From Kluyvera ascorbata_C (GTDB lineage: Bacteria > Pseudomonadota > Gammaproteobacteria > Enterobacterales > Enterobacteriaceae), in the NCBI RefSeq assembly GCF_044197065.1, contig NZ_JBIQOI010000001.1:1-64000 (forward strand): a stretch of 64,000 bases of DNA, given 5' to 3'. A model generated the notes under the pieces. The model had not been told where the DNA came from and searched no databases. It saw nothing but the letters and a program-made list of their open reading frames with translations. The stretch's first letter is position 1, and every line of letters starts with the position of its first letter. This document shows, in pieces, positions 36,752-46,167 of the stretch. The position numbers and the translations under genes were made by a program.

Positions 36752-38188
36752 TTGAAACGCCTCTCGCTTTCCCCACGATCGCTTCGCCAACTGGTGACGC
36801 TGGCTTTCCTGCTGATTCTGCTGCCGCTGCTGGTGCTTGCCTGGCAGGCATGGCAAAGCCTCAACATGCTCAGCGCTCAGGCTGAACAGACCAACCGCAC
36901 CACGCTGATGGATGCCCGACGCAGCGAAGCGATGGCGAACGTCGCACTGGATATGGAGCGTAGCTATCGCCAGTACTGCGTGCTGGATGATCCGACGCTG
37001 GCGAAGGTGTACCAGAGCCAGCGTAAGCGCTATAGCGACATGCTGGAGGCGCACGCGGGCGTGCTGCCTGATGACACGCTGTATCAGCGTCTGCGGCAGA
37101 ATCTTCATGACCTGACGACCCTCCAGTGCACCAACAGCGGCCCGGAAAAGCTGGCGGTGATGAAGCTCGAAGCGTTTTCCAGCGCTAACGGCGAGCTGGT
37201 GCAGGCGACCCGCACCGTGGTCTTCTCTCGTGGACAACAGTTACAGCAAGCGATTGCCGAGCGCGGCCAGTTCTTTGGCTGGCAGGCGCTGGTGCTGTTT
37301 CTTGTAAGCCTGGCGATGGTGCTGCTGTTTACCCGTATGATTATCGGCCCGGTGAAGGGCATTGAGAGCATGATTAACCGTCTGGGCGAAGGGCAATCGC
37401 TGGACGGTGAAGTGATGTTCCGAGGCCCGCGGGAATTGCGATCCGTTGGGCAGCGTATTATCTGGCTCAGCGACCGGCTCTCCTGGCTGGAGTCGCAGCG
37501 CCACCAGTTTCTGCGTCACCTCTCCCACGAACTGAAAACGCCGCTGGCCAGCATGCGCGAGGGCACCGAGCTGTTAGCCGACCAGGTTGTCGGCCCGCTG
37601 ACGGCGGAGCAAAAAGAGGTGGTGGATATTCTCGACAGCAGCAGCCGCAACCTACAAACCCTGATTGAACAACTGCTGGACTACAATCGTAAACTCAGTG
37701 AAACCACCGTACGCATGGAGTACGTGGCGCTGGCGCCGCTGGTGGAGATGGTGGTTTCTGCGCACAGTCTCCCGGCACGGGCTAAACTGATGCACACGCA
37801 GGTTGACCTACAGGCGCCAGCTTGCCTGGCTGAACCGACGCTTCTGATGAATGCGTTGGATAATCTCTACTCGAATGCGGTGCACTATGGCACTGAATCC
37901 GGTAACATTTATCTTCGTAGCCATCGGGATGGTGCGCGGATAGCCATAGACGTTATCAATACCGGTACGCCGATCCCGGACGGCGAAAAATTAATGATTT
38001 TCGAGCCTTTCTATCAGGGCAGCCATCAGCGCAAAGGTGCGGTGAAGGGAAGCGGCCTGGGGTTAAGCCTTGCGCGTGACTCCGTTCGGAAAATGCACGG
38101 AGAGCTTCAGCTTCTCGACACCCAGGACGGCAACGTCTGTTTTCGTATTGAGCTTCCCGTACCTGGGCTTGAAAAAACAATCACATGA
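36752..38188 (+). CDS. glrK: Sensor histidine kinase GlrK (QseE)
   Basis: A 478-residue inner-membrane histidine kinase that phosphorylates GlrR. It has membrane spans at about 11-32 and 177-196 with a periplasmic sensor between, a HAMP linker, the phospho-acceptor His259 in HLSHELKTPLAS, and N, G1 and G2 boxes (LDNLYSNAVHYG, GSGLGLSLARD). I start at TTG 36752, which aligns with E. coli MKRWPVFPRSLRQL; a second TTG at 36734 is possible. It is cotranscribed with qseG (ATGA overlap) and glrR. Confidence 0.93.
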   Translation: MKRLSLSPRSLRQLVTLAFLLILLPLLVLAWQAWQSLNMLSAQAEQTNRTTLMDARRSEAMANVALDMERSYRQYCVLDDPTLAKVYQSQRKRYSDMLEAHAGVLPDDTLYQRLRQNLHDLTTLQCTNSGPEKLAVMKLEAFSSANGELVQATRTVVFSRGQQLQQAIAERGQFFGWQALVLFLVSLAMVLLFTRMIIGPVKGIESMINRLGEGQSLDGEVMFRGPRELRSVGQRIIWLSDRLSWLESQRHQFLRHLSHELKTPLASMREGTELLADQVVGPLTAEQKEVVDILDSSSRNLQTLIEQLLDYNRKLSETTVRMEYVALAPLVEMVVSAHSLPARAKLMHTQVDLQAPACLAEPTLLMNALDNLYSNAVHYGTESGNIYLRSHRDGARIAIDVINTGTPIPDGEKLMIFEPFYQGSHQRKGAVKGSGLGLSLARDSVRKMHGELQLLDTQDGNVCFRIELPVPGLEKTIT

Positions 38189-38904
38189 ATCGAAATCGAG
38201 TCACTATGCCCCAATTTTTAGCACGGACAAGTCGGTTGCCACGGCGGTGGTGCGGCGGGTTATTTGGGCTCGCCTGCCTGATGCTTTCCGGCTGTAATAG
38301 TACGCTGACGCCACACAGCCTCGGCAATAGTACCGAAAGCGGCGAACCGCGCCAGCAGGTCGCGGATTATCTGTCGACCAACTGTGATGATATCTGGTCG
38401 CTGGACGGCGACACCGCAGAGAACAACCCCCTTTACTGGCTGCGCAGCGTAGACTGCGCCAACCGTCTATCGGCAGCGCGCGCGCGCGCCGAAGCCAGCC
38501 CGCTGACAACGGATACCTGGCAGGGCGCGTTGAAGCGCGGCATCCTGCTGGCGAACGCCAAAATTACCCCGACCGAGCGTCGGCAGGTGGTCACGGCGAT
38601 TGATACCCTCAGCCCGCAAATACCGGTTCGCATTCGCCCGCTTTATCAGCTCTGGCGCGATGGACAGGTGTTACAGCTGTCGCTGTCTGATGAACGTCAG
38701 CGATACAGCAAGCTGCAGGAGACCAGCGACGGACAACTGGATGCGCTGCGCTTACAACAGCAGCAGCTACAGGGCGAACTGGATTTAACCACCCGCAAGT
38801 TGCAAAACCTGACGGATATCGAACGCCAACTCTCCACCCGTAAACCGGGCGCTGATATGTCTCACGGCGCGGCAGCTGACGAGGATAAACATGACCAACC
38901 GTAA
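38185..38904 (+). CDS. qseG: Outer-membrane lipoprotein QseG
   Basis: A 239-residue lipoprotein with a long basic leader and the lipobox LSGC at about residues 34-37. The mature part keeps the QseG landmarks DYLSTNCDDIWSL and NPLYWLRSVDCA, and a C-terminal coiled coil rich in Gln and Leu (LRLQQQQLQGELDLTTRKLQ). In E. coli QseG interacts with the sensor kinase GlrK/QseE and stimulates its activity. The leader is longer than in E. coli as I recall it, and an ATG at 38206 could be the real start. It overlaps glrR by 14 bases. Confidence 0.88.
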   Translation: MNRNRVTMPQFLARTSRLPRRWCGGLFGLACLMLSGCNSTLTPHSLGNSTESGEPRQQVADYLSTNCDDIWSLDGDTAENNPLYWLRSVDCANRLSAARARAEASPLTTDTWQGALKRGILLANAKITPTERRQVVTAIDTLSPQIPVRIRPLYQLWRDGQVLQLSLSDERQRYSKLQETSDGQLDALRLQQQQLQGELDLTTRKLQNLTDIERQLSTRKPGADMSHGAAADEDKHDQP

Positions 38905-40228
38905 ACCCGCGCACCTGCTGCTGGTGGATGATGACCCCGGCTTGCTGAAACTCCTCGGGATGCGTCTGACCAGCGAAGGCTATCGGGTTGTTACGGCAGA
39001 AAGCGGCCAGCAGGGGCTGCGAGTGCTGGCGAAAGAGCGCATCGACCTGGTGATAAGCGACCTGCGCATGGACGAGATGGACGGCCTGCAGCTGTTCAGC
39101 GAAATTCAGAAAGTACAGCCGGGAATGCCGGTCATTATCCTGACTGCCCACGGCTCAATTCCAGAAGCGGTCTCGGCGACCCAGCAGGGCGTGTTCAGCT
39201 TCCTCACCAAACCGGTGGATAAAGACGCGCTTTATAAAGCCATCGACGAAGCGCTGGAGCGCACGTCACCGGCAAACGATGAGCGGTGGCGGGAAGCGAT
39301 CGTCACCCGCAGTCCGCTGATGCTGCGTCTGCTTGAACAAGCGCAGATGGTGGCGCAGTCCGACGTCAGCGTGCTGATTAACGGCCAGAGCGGCACCGGT
39401 AAAGAGATTCTGGCGCAGGCCATTCACAATGCCAGCCCACGCCACGCCAAGCCGTTTGTGGCCATCAACTGTGGTGCGCTGCCGGAGCAACTGCTGGAGT
39501 CTGAACTGTTTGGCCACGCGCGCGGCGCGTTTACCGGTGCGGTCAGCCACCGGGAAGGCTTGTTCCAGGCGGCGGAAGGCGGCACGCTGTTTCTTGATGA
39601 AATTGGCGATATGCCCGCGCCGCTGCAGGTGAAACTGCTGCGCGTACTACAGGAGCGCAAGGTGCGGCCGCTCGGCAGCAACCGTGACCTCGACATCAAC
39701 GTGCGCATTGTCTCCGCCACCCACCGGGATCTGCCGAAAGCGATGGCTCGCGGTGAGTTCCGTGAAGATCTCTTCTACCGCCTGAACGTGGTGAATCTCA
39801 AGATCCCAACCCTTGCCGAGCGCACCGAAGATATTCCGCTGCTGGCAAACTACCTGCTGCGCCAGGCGGCGGATCGCCATAAGCCGTTCGTTCGCGCTTT
39901 TTCTACCGATGCGATGAAGCGTCTGATGGCCGCGAACTGGCCTGGCAACGTGCGCCAGTTGGTCAACGTGATTGAGCAATGCGTGGCACTGACTTCATCG
40001 CCGGTTATCAGCGATGCGCTGGTTGAACAGGCGTTGGAAGGTGAGAACACCGCGCTGCCCACCTTCGTGGAAGCGCGCAATCAGTTTGAACTCAACTACC
40101 TGCGCAAGCTGCTGCAAATTACCAAAGGTAACGTCACTCATGCGGCACGTATGGCCGGACGAAACCGCACGGAGTTCTACAAATTGCTCTCCCGACATGA
40201 ACTGGATGCGAACGACTTTAAAGAGTAG
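38891..40228 (+). CDS. glrR: Sigma-54-dependent response regulator GlrR
   Basis: A 445-residue enhancer-binding response regulator. It has a receiver domain (1-125) with Asp57 as phosphorylation site and Lys109, an AAA+ domain with Walker A GQSGTGKE (165-172) and the sigma-54 contact loop GAFTGA (212-217), and a C-terminal Fis-type helix-turn-helix (THAARMAGRNRTEFYKLLSR). It activates glmY through the TGTC-N10-GACA sites upstream. Its start lies inside qseG. Confidence 0.96.
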   Translation: MTNRKPAHLLLVDDDPGLLKLLGMRLTSEGYRVVTAESGQQGLRVLAKERIDLVISDLRMDEMDGLQLFSEIQKVQPGMPVIILTAHGSIPEAVSATQQGVFSFLTKPVDKDALYKAIDEALERTSPANDERWREAIVTRSPLMLRLLEQAQMVAQSDVSVLINGQSGTGKEILAQAIHNASPRHAKPFVAINCGALPEQLLESELFGHARGAFTGAVSHREGLFQAAEGGTLFLDEIGDMPAPLQVKLLRVLQERKVRPLGSNRDLDINVRIVSATHRDLPKAMARGEFREDLFYRLNVVNLKIPTLAERTEDIPLLANYLLRQAADRHKPFVRAFSTDAMKRLMAANWPGNVRQLVNVIEQCVALTSSPVISDALVEQALEGENTALPTFVEARNQFELNYLRKLLQITKGNVTHAARMAGRNRTEFYKLLSRHELDANDFKE

Positions 40229-40296
40229 CACCCGAAATACGTCTGATTTATGATACGGTAAGCAACCGGTTACGCGATAAAAACGACAGGAACACC

Positions 40297-40635
40297 ATGA
40301 AAAAGATTGATGCGATTATTAAACCCTTCAAACTCGATGACGTACGTGAAGCGCTGGCGGAAGTTGGCATCACCGGGATGACGGTAACGGAAGTGAAAGG
40401 CTTTGGCCGTCAGAAAGGTCATACCGAGCTGTACCGCGGCGCGGAGTACATGGTGGACTTTCTGCCGAAGGTAAAAATTGAGATCGTGGTGACCGACGAT
40501 ATCGTCGATACCTGTGTGGATACCATTATCCGCACCGCGCAGACCGGTAAAATCGGCGACGGCAAAATCTTTGTCTTTGACGTCGCGCGCGTGATTCGTA
40601 TCCGTACCGGCGAAGAAGACGACGCAGCAATCTAA
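40297..40635 (+). CDS. glnB: Nitrogen regulatory protein PII
   Basis: A 112-residue trimeric signal protein of nitrogen status, controlling GlnE and NtrB. The T-loop uridylylation site Tyr51 is in ELYRGAEYMVDF, and the B- and C-loop residues match E. coli GlnB. It lies 68 bases after glrR, with a BIME downstream. Confidence 0.98.
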   Translation: MKKIDAIIKPFKLDDVREALAEVGITGMTVTEVKGFGRQKGHTELYRGAEYMVDFLPKVKIEIVVTDDIVDTCVDTIIRTAQTGKIGDGKIFVFDVARVIRIRTGEEDDAAI

Positions 40636-40640
40636 TAGAC

Positions 40641-40721
40641 GTAGGCCGGATAAGCGAAGCGCCATCCGGCAGAGCCTGTGCAGGGTGCCGGATGGCGGCG
40701 CAAGCGCCTTCTCCGGCCTAC
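40641..40721. repeat. BIME-type repetitive element
   Basis: GTAGGCCGGATAAGCGAAGC with GCCATCCGGC faces GTGCCGGATGGCGGCGCAAG and TCCGGCCTAC. It is a two-unit mosaic with good symmetry, between the convergent glnB and dtpC genes. Confidence 0.92.
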
Positions 40722-40725
40722 AGTA

Positions 40726-42189
40726 TTACTCGTCGGTCTGTGCTAAAGGTTCGCTGGACGAACCCAGCAAACGCTTCAACGCCACCAGCACCACAATCAA
40801 CGCCACCACGCCCAGCGTCCATTCCCCCATCTGCGAGAAAAAGTGCCCATAGGCATCGATAGCCGTATCGCTAATCTGTGATTCGGTGGTTTTCTGCGCC
40901 ACCACACCCGCCAGCCAGTTGGCCACCGAGCCGGTTGCTAACATATAGATGCCGGTCAGCACGCCGGTTACGCCGGGCAGGTTCAGGCGCGTAATCTGCG
41001 CCATCGCCACCGGGTCAATAAACAGCTCGGCGAAGCCCATCAGCGCCAGCCCGGCGACCATCATGCCCATCGAAGCCTGACCGTGCAGTTGCGCCCCGTG
41101 CGCATTCAGCGCCAGCAGCATAAAGCCCGCGCCCATCAGCACCAGTCCGAACGCGAACTTCAGCCATACTCGCAAGGCGGAACTGACGCTGCTTTCGGGA
41201 CGCGCCAGCCAGGCCAGCACCACGCCCGCCGCCATCACCGCCACGGCGTTGACCGACTGGAAGAGGGCGGTAGGTACGTCGAAGCTCAGCCAGTGACGGT
41301 TAACAAAATGGTCGATAAACAGGCTGATTGAGCTGCCGCCCTGCTGGGCCAGTACCCAGAACAACGTGCCGGTCAGCATCAGCAAAATGATTTGCCACAG
41401 CGCGCGGCGCTGCGCCGGAAAGCGCAGCATAATGCGCGCCACGATAACGGCGGCGGCAGCGCAGACAATCGCCAGCAGATAACCAGACCCGTCGTTTTGC
41501 AGCAGCAGGGTGAAGAATAGCGGTGCGATGCATAGCGCCAGCGCCAGCCAACCCCAGGTCGGCAGGACAAACTTCACTGCTTTCAGCGCCGGTTTGTTCA
41601 TTCCTTGGGTATGGCGGAAATGGCGTTGACCGCTTAAGAACACGATCAGGCCAATGAACATGCCGATGCCCGCCAGCGCGAAGCCAACGTGCCAGCCGTA
41701 CCACTGCGCGGCCAGTCCGCAGGCGATAGGCGCTGCAATGGAGCCGATGTTACCTGCGGCGTACAACAGCGAAAAACCACCGTCTCGACGGTTGTCGTCG
41801 GGCGCGTACATCTCGCCTAACAAACAGCTGATATTGGATTTAAACAGGCCGTAGCCGCAGATGATAATCCCCAGTGCAAGGTATAAACTCCACGTGGAAT
41901 CCGATTCCACGCCGAGCACGATATGCCCAAGCGTCATTAGCAGCGCGCCTGAAATGACGGCGATTCGGTTGCCGAGCAGACGGTCGGCGAGCCAACCGCC
42001 CAGAATAGGGGTCACATAGACCAAAGAGGCGTAGGCGCTGAAGAGGTCGATAGCGTGGCTATCGTTGAAGCCAAGCTGGTGGGTAAGATAAAGGATGAGC
42101 AGGGCGCGCATGCCGTAAAAACTGAAATATTCCCAGATTTGAATCGCCACGATGTAATAAATCGCGCGCGGTTGTGAGGGTGTTTTCAT
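40726..42189 (-). CDS. dtpC: Dipeptide/tripeptide permease DtpC
   Basis: A 487-residue proton-coupled oligopeptide transporter with twelve to fourteen membrane spans, closest to E. coli DtpC (YjdL). It has the atypical N-terminal sequence WEYFSFYGMRALLILYL where classical members carry ExxERF. DtpC prefers lysine-containing dipeptides, which fits its place downstream of the lysine decarboxylase operon. GGAG precedes the ATG. It follows cadA after a terminator, so it is expressed by read-through or its own promoter. Confidence 0.93.
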   Translation of the reverse strand: MKTPSQPRAIYYIVAIQIWEYFSFYGMRALLILYLTHQLGFNDSHAIDLFSAYASLVYVTPILGGWLADRLLGNRIAVISGALLMTLGHIVLGVESDSTWSLYLALGIIICGYGLFKSNISCLLGEMYAPDDNRRDGGFSLLYAAGNIGSIAAPIACGLAAQWYGWHVGFALAGIGMFIGLIVFLSGQRHFRHTQGMNKPALKAVKFVLPTWGWLALALCIAPLFFTLLLQNDGSGYLLAIVCAAAAVIVARIMLRFPAQRRALWQIILLMLTGTLFWVLAQQGGSSISLFIDHFVNRHWLSFDVPTALFQSVNAVAVMAAGVVLAWLARPESSVSSALRVWLKFAFGLVLMGAGFMLLALNAHGAQLHGQASMGMMVAGLALMGFAELFIDPVAMAQITRLNLPGVTGVLTGIYMLATGSVANWLAGVVAQKTTESQISDTAIDAYGHFFSQMGEWTLGVVALIVVLVALKRLLGSSSEPLAQTDE

Positions 42190-42217
42190 CTCGACTCCTT
42201 GCTGTGTGAATGCATGA

Positions 42218-42247
42218 AAAAGGGAAGTGGCAAGCCACTTCCCTTTG
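42218..42247 (-). terminator. Terminator of cadBA
   Basis: AAAGGGAAGTGG/CCACTTCCCTTT perfect 12-bp stem with a CAAG loop. On the minus strand it ends in a T tract. It lies 11 bases after the cadA stop codon and before dtpC. Confidence 0.9.
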
Positions 42248-42257
42248 GTCTTTCTCG

Positions 42258-44414
42258 TTATTTATTATTTTCTTTCAGTACTTTAACCGTGTAACGACCA
42301 TCGGCTTGACGATACGCACCGTGGATGTCGGTTTCGAAGCCTGGGTAATGCGCGCCGATTTCACACAGCATCTGCAGGAACTCCAGCACCGGACGGCTCT
42401 CCTCGGTGATCATCTCACCCGGCATCACCAGCGGCACGCCTGGAGGATACGGCAGGATCATGTTGGCGTTGATACGACCCACCACGTCATCCAGATAGAC
42501 CTCTTCCGTTTCACCGTGCAGCTCTTTCTGGAACGCTTCGAACGGGGTAATTTCCATGGCTGGCAGCACTTCAAAGGCGCGGAACATCAGGTCCGGCAGG
42601 TTGTGATGCTCAACCAGTTTGTGGATGTCCTGTGCCAGCTCCTGGATACGCATGTTTTCATAGAATTCCGGCGCTTCCTGGTACAGCGAAGGCAGAATGT
42701 TTTTCACACGCAGGTTCAGGTCAAAGGCGCGTTTGAACTCGGTCAACGCGCGCAGCAGGCTCAGCGCTTTGGTTTTATCGATCCCGATGCTGAACAGGAA
42801 CAGCAGATTGTACGGGCCGGTTTTCTCAACGATGATGCCGCGTTCGTCGAGGTATTTAGCCACCAGACTCGCCGGAATACCGAAGTCATCCATGGTACCG
42901 TCTTTTTTCATGCCCGGAGTCAGGATGGTGACTTTGATCGGGTCGAGGTACATGTGTTCGTTATCGATGTTTTTAAAGCCGTGCCATGCGCTGTCAGAAC
43001 GCAGCGGCCAGCAGTCAGGGCCGTCGATGTGCTCAGGCTGCCAGACGTCAAAGAACCAGCCTTCGGACTCGCCTTTCAGACGTTTGATCTCTTTACGGAA
43101 CTTGATCGCACGTTCGATAGAACCGTTGATGAGACGCTTACCGGCATTACCTTTCATCATCGCCGCCGCGGTTTCGGTGGACGCCACGATACCGTAATGC
43201 GGAGAGGTGGTGGTGTGCATCATGTAGGCTTCGTTGAAGGTCTCTTCGTTGATGTCGCCCTTCACGTGAATCATCGATGCCTGAGAGAACGCCGCCAGCA
43301 GTTTGTGCGTGGACTGGGTCTCGTAAATCACTTTGCCTTCAACACGGTCGCCGCTCATCCCACATTTGCCCGCATAGATTGGCGAGAAGTTGGTGTAAGG
43401 CACCCAGGCAGAGTCGAAGTGGATGGATTTCACATCCAGCGTCTTCTTGATGTAGTCAGTGTTGTACAGCAGACCGTCATAGGTGGAGTTAGTGATCACC
43501 GCATGCACCGGCCAGGTGGCGTTTGGTGTCGCTTTCACACGCTTTTCAATGGTGGCGCGCTGGAATTCGCTCTGTGGGATACCGCCGAGAATGCCGTAAG
43601 CGTTACGGGTCGGGCGGAAGTAGATCGGCGTAATGTTGCTCATCATCATCAGATGGGTGAGCGATTTATGGCAGTTACGGTCGATAAGCACCGTGCTGCC
43701 GGCTGGAGCAGAGTACATGCCAACGATTTTGTTCGCGGTAGACGTACCGTTAGTCACCATATAGCTGCGCTCAGCGTTAAAGACGCGGGCGATATACTCT
43801 TCGGCTTCTTTGTGCGGGCCGGAATGGTCCAGCAGAGAACCCAGCTCGGAAACGGAGATGGAGATATCAGATTTCATGGCGTTAGGGCCGAAGAAATCAT
43901 GGAAGATGCTGCCGACCGGGCTTTTCTGGAAGGCGGTGCCGCCCATGTGGCCAGGGGTACAGAAGGTGTATTTGCCTTCACGCACGTATTTGAACAGCGC
44001 TTTGGTCAGCGGTGGCAGAATGGTGTCGATGTATTCGTCGGTGCTCTGGCGGATTTTTGCCGCAATGTCAGCCGCTGCGCCCAGCGCATACTCGAAGAAG
44101 CGAACCTGCATACGCAGATCGTTGAGGCTAACGTCGAGCGTAGAGTAGCTGTTGGCAAAAGCATAAACCGGCATGTACTCGTTCAGCGCGCTGATCTCTT
44201 CACACAGCTCAAGGTTGTACTTATCCCAGTCAAAAATCACGCCGCAAAGATTGGCATTATTTTCAATCAGCTTCAGCAGGTCTTCACGGTCATTTGGGTA
44301 AACGATGCGGAAGTTCAGGCCTTCCAGCGCGCGATGAAGTTCACGAATAGGCTCTTCTTTAAAGTAGACGCCCATGTGGTTCATGATAGCAATAACGTTC
44401 ATAGTCATAGTCAT
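42258..44414 (-). CDS. cadA: Inducible lysine decarboxylase CadA
   Basis: A 718-residue PLP enzyme that decarboxylates lysine to cadaverine, consuming a cytoplasmic proton during acid stress. It has the N-terminal wing domain, PLP-binding lysine in STHKLLAAFSQ, TNGTSTANKIVG and the C-terminal domain ending YRQADGRYTVKVL. The gene begins ATGACTATGACTATGAAC. E. coli CadA starts at the third ATG (44402), but here GGA lies five bases before the first, so I keep 44414. It is second in cadBA. A 738-codon open frame on the opposite strand is a composition shadow. Confidence 0.95.
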   Translation of the reverse strand: MTMTMNVIAIMNHMGVYFKEEPIRELHRALEGLNFRIVYPNDREDLLKLIENNANLCGVIFDWDKYNLELCEEISALNEYMPVYAFANSYSTLDVSLNDLRMQVRFFEYALGAAADIAAKIRQSTDEYIDTILPPLTKALFKYVREGKYTFCTPGHMGGTAFQKSPVGSIFHDFFGPNAMKSDISISVSELGSLLDHSGPHKEAEEYIARVFNAERSYMVTNGTSTANKIVGMYSAPAGSTVLIDRNCHKSLTHLMMMSNITPIYFRPTRNAYGILGGIPQSEFQRATIEKRVKATPNATWPVHAVITNSTYDGLLYNTDYIKKTLDVKSIHFDSAWVPYTNFSPIYAGKCGMSGDRVEGKVIYETQSTHKLLAAFSQASMIHVKGDINEETFNEAYMMHTTTSPHYGIVASTETAAAMMKGNAGKRLINGSIERAIKFRKEIKRLKGESEGWFFDVWQPEHIDGPDCWPLRSDSAWHGFKNIDNEHMYLDPIKVTILTPGMKKDGTMDDFGIPASLVAKYLDERGIIVEKTGPYNLLFLFSIGIDKTKALSLLRALTEFKRAFDLNLRVKNILPSLYQEAPEFYENMRIQELAQDIHKLVEHHNLPDLMFRAFEVLPAMEITPFEAFQKELHGETEEVYLDDVVGRINANMILPYPPGVPLVMPGEMITEESRPVLEFLQMLCEIGAHYPGFETDIHGAYRQADGRYTVKVLKENNK

Positions 44415-44428
44415 GTTTCCGGATAAAG

Positions 44429-44472
44429 AAGGCCCCTCCCGCCATGATGTAGCAGGTGAAGGTAGGAGCCTT
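44429..44472 (-). promoter_or_regulatory. Hairpin between cadB and cadA
   Basis: On the minus strand AAGGCUCCUACC pairs with GGGAGGGGCCUU (one wobble, one mismatch) around a 20-base loop. It has no long U tract and lies 15 bases before cadA. It could stabilise mRNA or partly attenuate between the two genes. Confidence 0.45.
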
Positions 44473-44494
44473 TAGAGAAATTAGTGGGGAGCGA

Positions 44495-45826
44495 TTAAAG
44501 CGCTTCAGCCGTTTTGTTTTCGTCGTCGTTATGCTGACGCTGGTGCATTTTGCGACCGTAGAACATCAGGATGACCAGGCTGACGATGAAGGTGCCGGAC
44601 AGTTCGAAGGAGCTTGCGCCCATCAGCGCGATGAAGCAGAACGCACAGCCCAGAACCGAACAGATAAGGCTCACGAAGTTGCGCACGTTGATGCCTTCGA
44701 AGCGAATCAGGTCAACGCAGGAGTAGAAATAAGGCAGCATGGTCAGCAGTACGGCAATACCGGTCAGTTCACCGAACAGGTCGGAAGCTTTACCGCCGTT
44801 GGAGTTCATCACGGTGATGATAATCATCAGACCGGTCATTTTCAGGCCTGCTAACAGCAGGCCTTTCTTAGGAATGCCGTTTTTATCGAGTTCGCCATAC
44901 ACTTTCGGGAAGTTACCGTCGTTGGCGGCACGCACGCCAGCCTGACCAACTAGCATCATCCAGGAGCCCAGAGACGTCAGGCACGCAAAGGCGGTGAAGG
45001 CAGAAACCAGTGGAGCGGCCCAGCTACCCAGAATGGTCGAGGCGCTGACGGCAAACGGTGCACCGGAAGAGGCCATGACGGAAGCCGGGTACATACCGGA
45101 GATAACCTGAGTGGCGGCGATATAAACGATACCCGCCAGCGCGGTACCCAACATGGTTGCCATCGGTACGGTACGTTTCGGGTTTTTCACCATGCCGGTG
45201 CTGACGGCGGCAGATTCCACGCCGACGAACGCCCACAGGCACAGCAGAATACTTTTGATAACCGCATGAGGATCGGTAGTGGTGGAGGTGTTCCAGTTTG
45301 CGTGGTAGGTCGCCATATCAAACCAGTGCCAGCCGACAACGGCGGTCAATACTACAGGGATCAACACCAGGAACAGGCCGATAGTGGTCAGACGGCTTAC
45401 CCAGGTACCGCCCAACATGTTGATAAAGGTGAACAGCCACACGATGGCGATACACGCGATACCTGCAGGAATAGGGTCGTTTAATACCGGGAAGTAGGTG
45501 GATAAATAAGAAACGGCGGTAATACCGATAGCCAGGTTACCGATCCAGTTAGCGTGGTAATAAAGAACGCCGGTCTGGAAACCGAAAGCCGGAGATAATT
45601 CACCGGCGTACGCAATTGGGCCACCCTGCTGCGGGTTTTTTGTCGCCAGTCGGGCGTAAACGTAAGCCAGTGACATGGCACCAATAATAGAAATAACCCA
45701 GCCCCAAATAGCAATACCACCGATGCTGGCGAGGTTCGCGGGTAATAATGCAATACCGCTCCCCATCATATTCCCGGCAACAACGCCGGTACAGGCAAAT
45801 AGCCCGATCTTCTTGGCAGAACTCAT
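44495..45826 (-). CDS. cadB: Lysine/cadaverine antiporter CadB
   Basis: A 443-residue APC-superfamily transporter with twelve spans that exchanges external lysine for cadaverine. It matches E. coli CadB nearly throughout; the first span carries GNMMGSGIALLPANLA. The tail is short and hydrophilic. AGGAG lies upstream of the ATG. It is first in cadBA, downstream of cadC on the same strand across a 341-base control region. Confidence 0.96.
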   Translation of the reverse strand: MSSAKKIGLFACTGVVAGNMMGSGIALLPANLASIGGIAIWGWVISIIGAMSLAYVYARLATKNPQQGGPIAYAGELSPAFGFQTGVLYYHANWIGNLAIGITAVSYLSTYFPVLNDPIPAGIACIAIVWLFTFINMLGGTWVSRLTTIGLFLVLIPVVLTAVVGWHWFDMATYHANWNTSTTTDPHAVIKSILLCLWAFVGVESAAVSTGMVKNPKRTVPMATMLGTALAGIVYIAATQVISGMYPASVMASSGAPFAVSASTILGSWAAPLVSAFTAFACLTSLGSWMMLVGQAGVRAANDGNFPKVYGELDKNGIPKKGLLLAGLKMTGLMIIITVMNSNGGKASDLFGELTGIAVLLTMLPYFYSCVDLIRFEGINVRNFVSLICSVLGCAFCFIALMGASSFELSGTFIVSLVILMFYGRKMHQRQHNDDENKTAEAL

Positions 45827-46080
45827 GTTCGTTTCTCCTGAACAGTATTTTTAGGACCGGATCGCAGAATGAGTAATACCAAGTGATCCGACCAACTGAC
45901 GGCAATTATTACTGAGCAGGCTAAGAGAAGTCCTAAAGTAAAAGTGAAATTAAAACAAACATGAAAAAGATGAGGTCTTTACCTTTTTTGATTAACACAT
46001 CAGGATAAAAACTTTATATCAGGAAAAGGTAAATGGCTTCTAATTACAAGTGGTTAGGTGGTGGTATTCCATAAGGTGAA
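45827..46080 (-). promoter_or_regulatory. cadBA promoter region
   Basis: The AT-rich space upstream of cadB. CadC binding sites are AT-rich and poorly defined, so I can only say that the stretch with TTTATATCAGG and long A/T runs (about 45930-46040) is where they are expected by analogy with E. coli Pcad. No small gene is apparent. Confidence 0.55.
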
Positions 46081-46120
46081 ATGTTGTCGCAGGGTAACAA
46101 ATAACACCTTGCGACAACAT
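46081..46120. repeat. 40-base palindrome between cadC and cadB
   Basis: ATGTTGTCGCA (46081-46091) is perfectly inverted as TGCGACAACAT (46110-46120) around an 18-base centre. It lies 47 bases after the cadC stop. There is little U tract on either side. It could be the cadC transcript terminator, an mRNA end protector or a protein site. Confidence 0.75.
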
Positions 46121-46167
46121 CAATATTACATTAGGAGTGCGATTATTTAACCGTGATAATGGAATTG

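Noticed and set aside
42210..44426. A 738-codon open frame on the plus strand, antisense to cadA
   Set aside because: It covers the whole of cadA on the other strand, has a His/Arg/Gln-rich composition typical of the reverse of a high-GC3 gene, no ribosome site at its start and no recognisable domain. It is a codon-usage shadow.
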